A stretch of 64,000 bases of DNA from Streptomyces sp. NRRL B-1140 (lineage in GTDB: Bacteria; Actinomycetota; Actinomycetes; Streptomycetales; Streptomycetaceae), in assembly GCF_001280065.1 (NCBI RefSeq), contig NZ_LGEA01000036.1:248001-312000 (forward strand), given 5' to 3'. The notes under the pieces are model-generated. The model had not been told where the DNA came from and searched no databases. It saw only the letters and a list, made by a program, of their open reading frames with translations. Shown here in pieces: positions 62,394 through 64,000 of this stretch (position 1 is its first letter; each line of letters starts with the position of its first letter). The position numbers were made by a program, and so were the translations under genes.

Positions 62394-62666
62394 GCCCCCA
62401 TCATGGCCGCCCGCAGCGCCCGACGGGGCCGTTCCCGGGGAATACACCCCGGGGAACGGACGGCGAACAGAGGATCACCTGTCATATGCCGCAGGCATCT
62501 CGAAGCCTTCGGCACCCCGTCCGACCTGCTGGAACGCAGAATTACGGGGTAATCGCCGGACTCTCCCGTTCCGGCACGCTTAAGGTTGCCTTAAGGCTCC
62601 CATAAAACGCCCCTTCGAGGGACTCGGGTCAGACACGACGTCAATGGCAAGCCCCTGGAGGAAGGT

Positions 62667-63434
62667 TCAGAGGAACTTCGCCTTGCCCGGCCCCTCCTCC
62701 ACGAAGCTGCGCATCCCGCGCTCGCGGTCCTCGGTGGCGAACAGACCCGCGAACCAGTTCCGTTCGATCGCGAGGCCCGTGTCGATGTCCGTCTCCAGAC
62801 CCGTGTCGATCGACTCCTTCGCGGCCCGCAGCGCGAGCGCCGGGCCCTGGGCCAGCCTCGCGGCCCAGGCGTGCGCCTGGGCGTACACCTCGTCGGCGGG
62901 GACGACCCGGTCCACCAGGCCGATCTCGCGGGCCTCGTCGGCCTTCACCATCCGGCCCGTGAAGATGAGGTCCTTGGCCTTGGAAGGTCCGACCAGGCGG
63001 GCCAGGCGCTGGGTGCCGCCGGCGCCGGGGATCAGGCCGAGCAGGATCTCCGGCTGGCCGAGCTTGGCGTTCTCACCGGCGATGCGGAAGTCCGCGCACA
63101 GGGCGAGTTCACAGCCACCGCCCAGCGCGTAGCCCGTGACGGCCGCGACGACCGGCTTGGGGATTCTGGCCACCGCCGTGAACGAGTCCTGCAGGGCGCG
63201 GGAGCGCAGCACCATCGCGGTGTGGTCCATCGCCTGCATCTCCTTGATGTCCGCGCCGGCCGCGAACACCTTCTCCCCGCCGTAGAGCACCACCGCCCGG
63301 ACGTCCTCGCGCCGCGTGGCCTCCTCGGCGAGTTCCTTCAGCCGGTCCTGCGTGGCGATGTCCAGCGCGTTCATGGGCGGGCGGTCGAGACGGATCGTGC
63401 CGACGCCTTCAGCGACTTCGAGAGAGACGGTCAT
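62667..63434 (-). CDS. Enoyl-CoA hydratase/isomerase-family protein
   Basis: This crotonase has 255 residues from ATG 63434. The oxyanion hole segments are VFAAGADIKEM (about 56-66) and YALGGGCELALCADFRIAGENAKLGQPEI (about 101-129). The catalytic Glu pair is Glu109-type in GGGCELAL and Glu128 in GQPEILLGLIPGAGGTQRL. All match short-chain enoyl-CoA hydratases. It hydrates trans-2-enoyl-CoA in fatty-acid beta-oxidation. It is downstream of the L,D-transpeptidase gene but a hairpin lies between, so it is probably transcribed alone. Confidence 0.93.
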   Translation of the reverse strand: MTVSLEVAEGVGTIRLDRPPMNALDIATQDRLKELAEEATRREDVRAVVLYGGEKVFAAGADIKEMQAMDHTAMVLRSRALQDSFTAVARIPKPVVAAVTGYALGGGCELALCADFRIAGENAKLGQPEILLGLIPGAGGTQRLARLVGPSKAKDLIFTGRMVKADEAREIGLVDRVVPADEVYAQAHAWAARLAQGPALALRAAKESIDTGLETDIDTGLAIERNWFAGLFATEDRERGMRSFVEEGPGKAKFL

Positions 63435-63462
63435 AGGCAGCAGGTTAACGGGGGCTAACGCT

Positions 63463-63494
63463 CGGGGCCCCGGTGCGGTCGGTCACACCGGGGC
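63463..63494 (-). terminator. Terminator after the L,D-transpeptidase gene
   Basis: GGGCCCCGGTG (63463-63473) and CACCGGGGCCC (63484-63494) form a perfect 11-bp stem with a 10-nt loop, 24 nt downstream of the transpeptidase stop (63519, minus strand). Confidence 0.85.
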
Positions 63495-63518
63495 CCTCGT
63501 GCCGTACGCGAGGGAGAA

Positions 63519-64000
63519 CTACTTCTTCCACTTCTCCCAGGACATGTTCCAGCCGTTGAGCCCGTTGTCCGGGTCGACGATCCGGTCCTCGGAGTTCTTG
63601 ACGACCACCACGTCGCCGATCATCGAGTGGTTGAAGAACCACGCGGCCGGCACCTTCTTGTCCCAGCCGCCGCGCACGTCGCGCAGGCCGATGCAGCCGT
63701 GGCTGGCGTTGTAGTTGCCGAAGGCTCCGCTCGCCCAGTAGTTGCCGTGCAGGAAGGTGCCGGAGGTGGTCAGGCGGACGGCGTGCGGGACGTCCTTGAT
63801 GTCGTACTCACCGCCGTAGCCGACCGTCTCGCCGTTCATCCGGGTGACCGTGAGCATCTCGCTGATGACCATCTGGCCGTTCCAGGTCTCCATGCCGGGC
63901 TGGCCGGTGGTGACGGGGATGGTCTTGATGGTCTTCCCGTCCCGCATGACCTTCATCGTGAGCTTCTTGGCGTCGACCACGGAGACCTGCTCGCGGCCGA
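63519..64000 (-). CDS. L,D-transpeptidase (YkuD domain), 5' end outside window
   Basis: The frame is open from the window end (GREQVSVVDAKKLTMKV...), so the N-terminus, probably with a signal and Ig-like domains, is missing. The YkuD domain includes TTGQPGMETWNGQMVISEM, YGGEYDIKDVPHAVRLT, FLHGNYWASGAFGNYNASHGCIGLRD, with His, Ser-His-Gly-Cys and Arg forming the active site. These enzymes make 3-3 crosslinks in peptidoglycan and attack tetrapeptide donors outside the membrane. The C-terminus ends LNGWNMSWEKWKK, as in actinobacterial Ldt proteins with a C-terminal Trp-rich tail. Confidence 0.93.
   Translation of the reverse strand, partial: GREQVSVVDAKKLTMKVMRDGKTIKTIPVTTGQPGMETWNGQMVISEMLTVTRMNGETVGYGGEYDIKDVPHAVRLTTSGTFLHGNYWASGAFGNYNASHGCIGLRDVRGGWDKKVPAAWFFNHSMIGDVVVVKNSEDRIVDPDNGLNGWNMSWEKWKK

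Overview
The window is chromosomal DNA of a Streptomyces species. G+C is very high, codons end almost always in G or C, many genes start with GTG, and the gene order matches the conserved Streptomyces core: gatC-gatA-small ORF-gatB, a GGDEF/EAL protein of the RmdB type, ligA, a MetE-like protein, mnmA, a cysteine desulfurase, a five-gene peptide ABC operon, gcvT-gcvH-glyA and sdaA. From memory this order resembles the S. coelicolor SCO5460-SCO5505 region in inverted orientation; I could not check that here. The leftmost gene (an MMPL exporter) and the rightmost (an L,D-transpeptidase) are cut by the window ends.

1-8.6 kb: MMPL exporter, small membrane protein, methyltransferase, the GatCAB amidotransferase operon with an 80-codon ORF between gatA and gatB, then a DUF4267/cupin pair facing a TetR gene across two perfect palindromes. 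8.6-25.5 kb: the c-di-GMP enzyme RmdB (with a TTA codon), NAD+-dependent DNA ligase, MetE-like protein, an SDR, a methyltransferase-LOG pair followed by a degenerate ~47-bp tandem repeat, mnmA, an exported amidase, a cysteine desulfurase, a FabR-like regulator with palindromic operators, a thioesterase-like protein, an esterase and a UPF0126 channel. 25.6-31.7 kb: a translationally coupled peptide/nickel-family ABC operon (dppC-A-B-D-F order). 32.0-34.6 kb: two tandem SseB paralogues and a P-loop kinase-like protein. 34.8-39.4 kb: a tandem glycine riboswitch followed by gcvT, gcvH and glyA, then sdaA. This is one glycine-to-serine-to-pyruvate module: glycine cleavage supplies C1 units, GlyA interconverts glycine and serine, and SdaA deaminates serine.

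39.3-42.65 kb looks like a small genomic island. The last 66 bp of sdaA occur again at 42,588-42,653 with mostly synonymous differences. Between the copies lie an ATPase with a C-terminal PD-(D/E)XK-like motif and an A+T-rich consensus promoter, a decayed HTH regulator fragment, a peptidase E and gene-poor sequence. No integrase remains.

42.66-58.7 kb is an accessory metabolic region. Two GMC oxidoreductases diverge from a shared promoter. A PucR regulator diverges from an operon encoding a HisD-family dehydrogenase, an APC permease, a ThuA-like protein and a TPP enzyme of the acetolactate-synthase superfamily. A DeoR regulator diverges from a YbjJ-like MFS gene, followed by a luciferase-like oxidoreductase, a HAD hydrolase and an MHS-family transporter. 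Several divergent intergenic regions hold clear inverted repeats. The layout suggests uptake and oxidation of an unknown small polyol, amine or sulfonate. 58.8-64 kb returns to ordinary genes: a GH25 lysozyme-like protein, an F420-dependent-oxidoreductase-like protein, an EF-hand protein, a YVTN lipoprotein, a TTA-containing HATPase, an enoyl-CoA hydratase and an L,D-transpeptidase.
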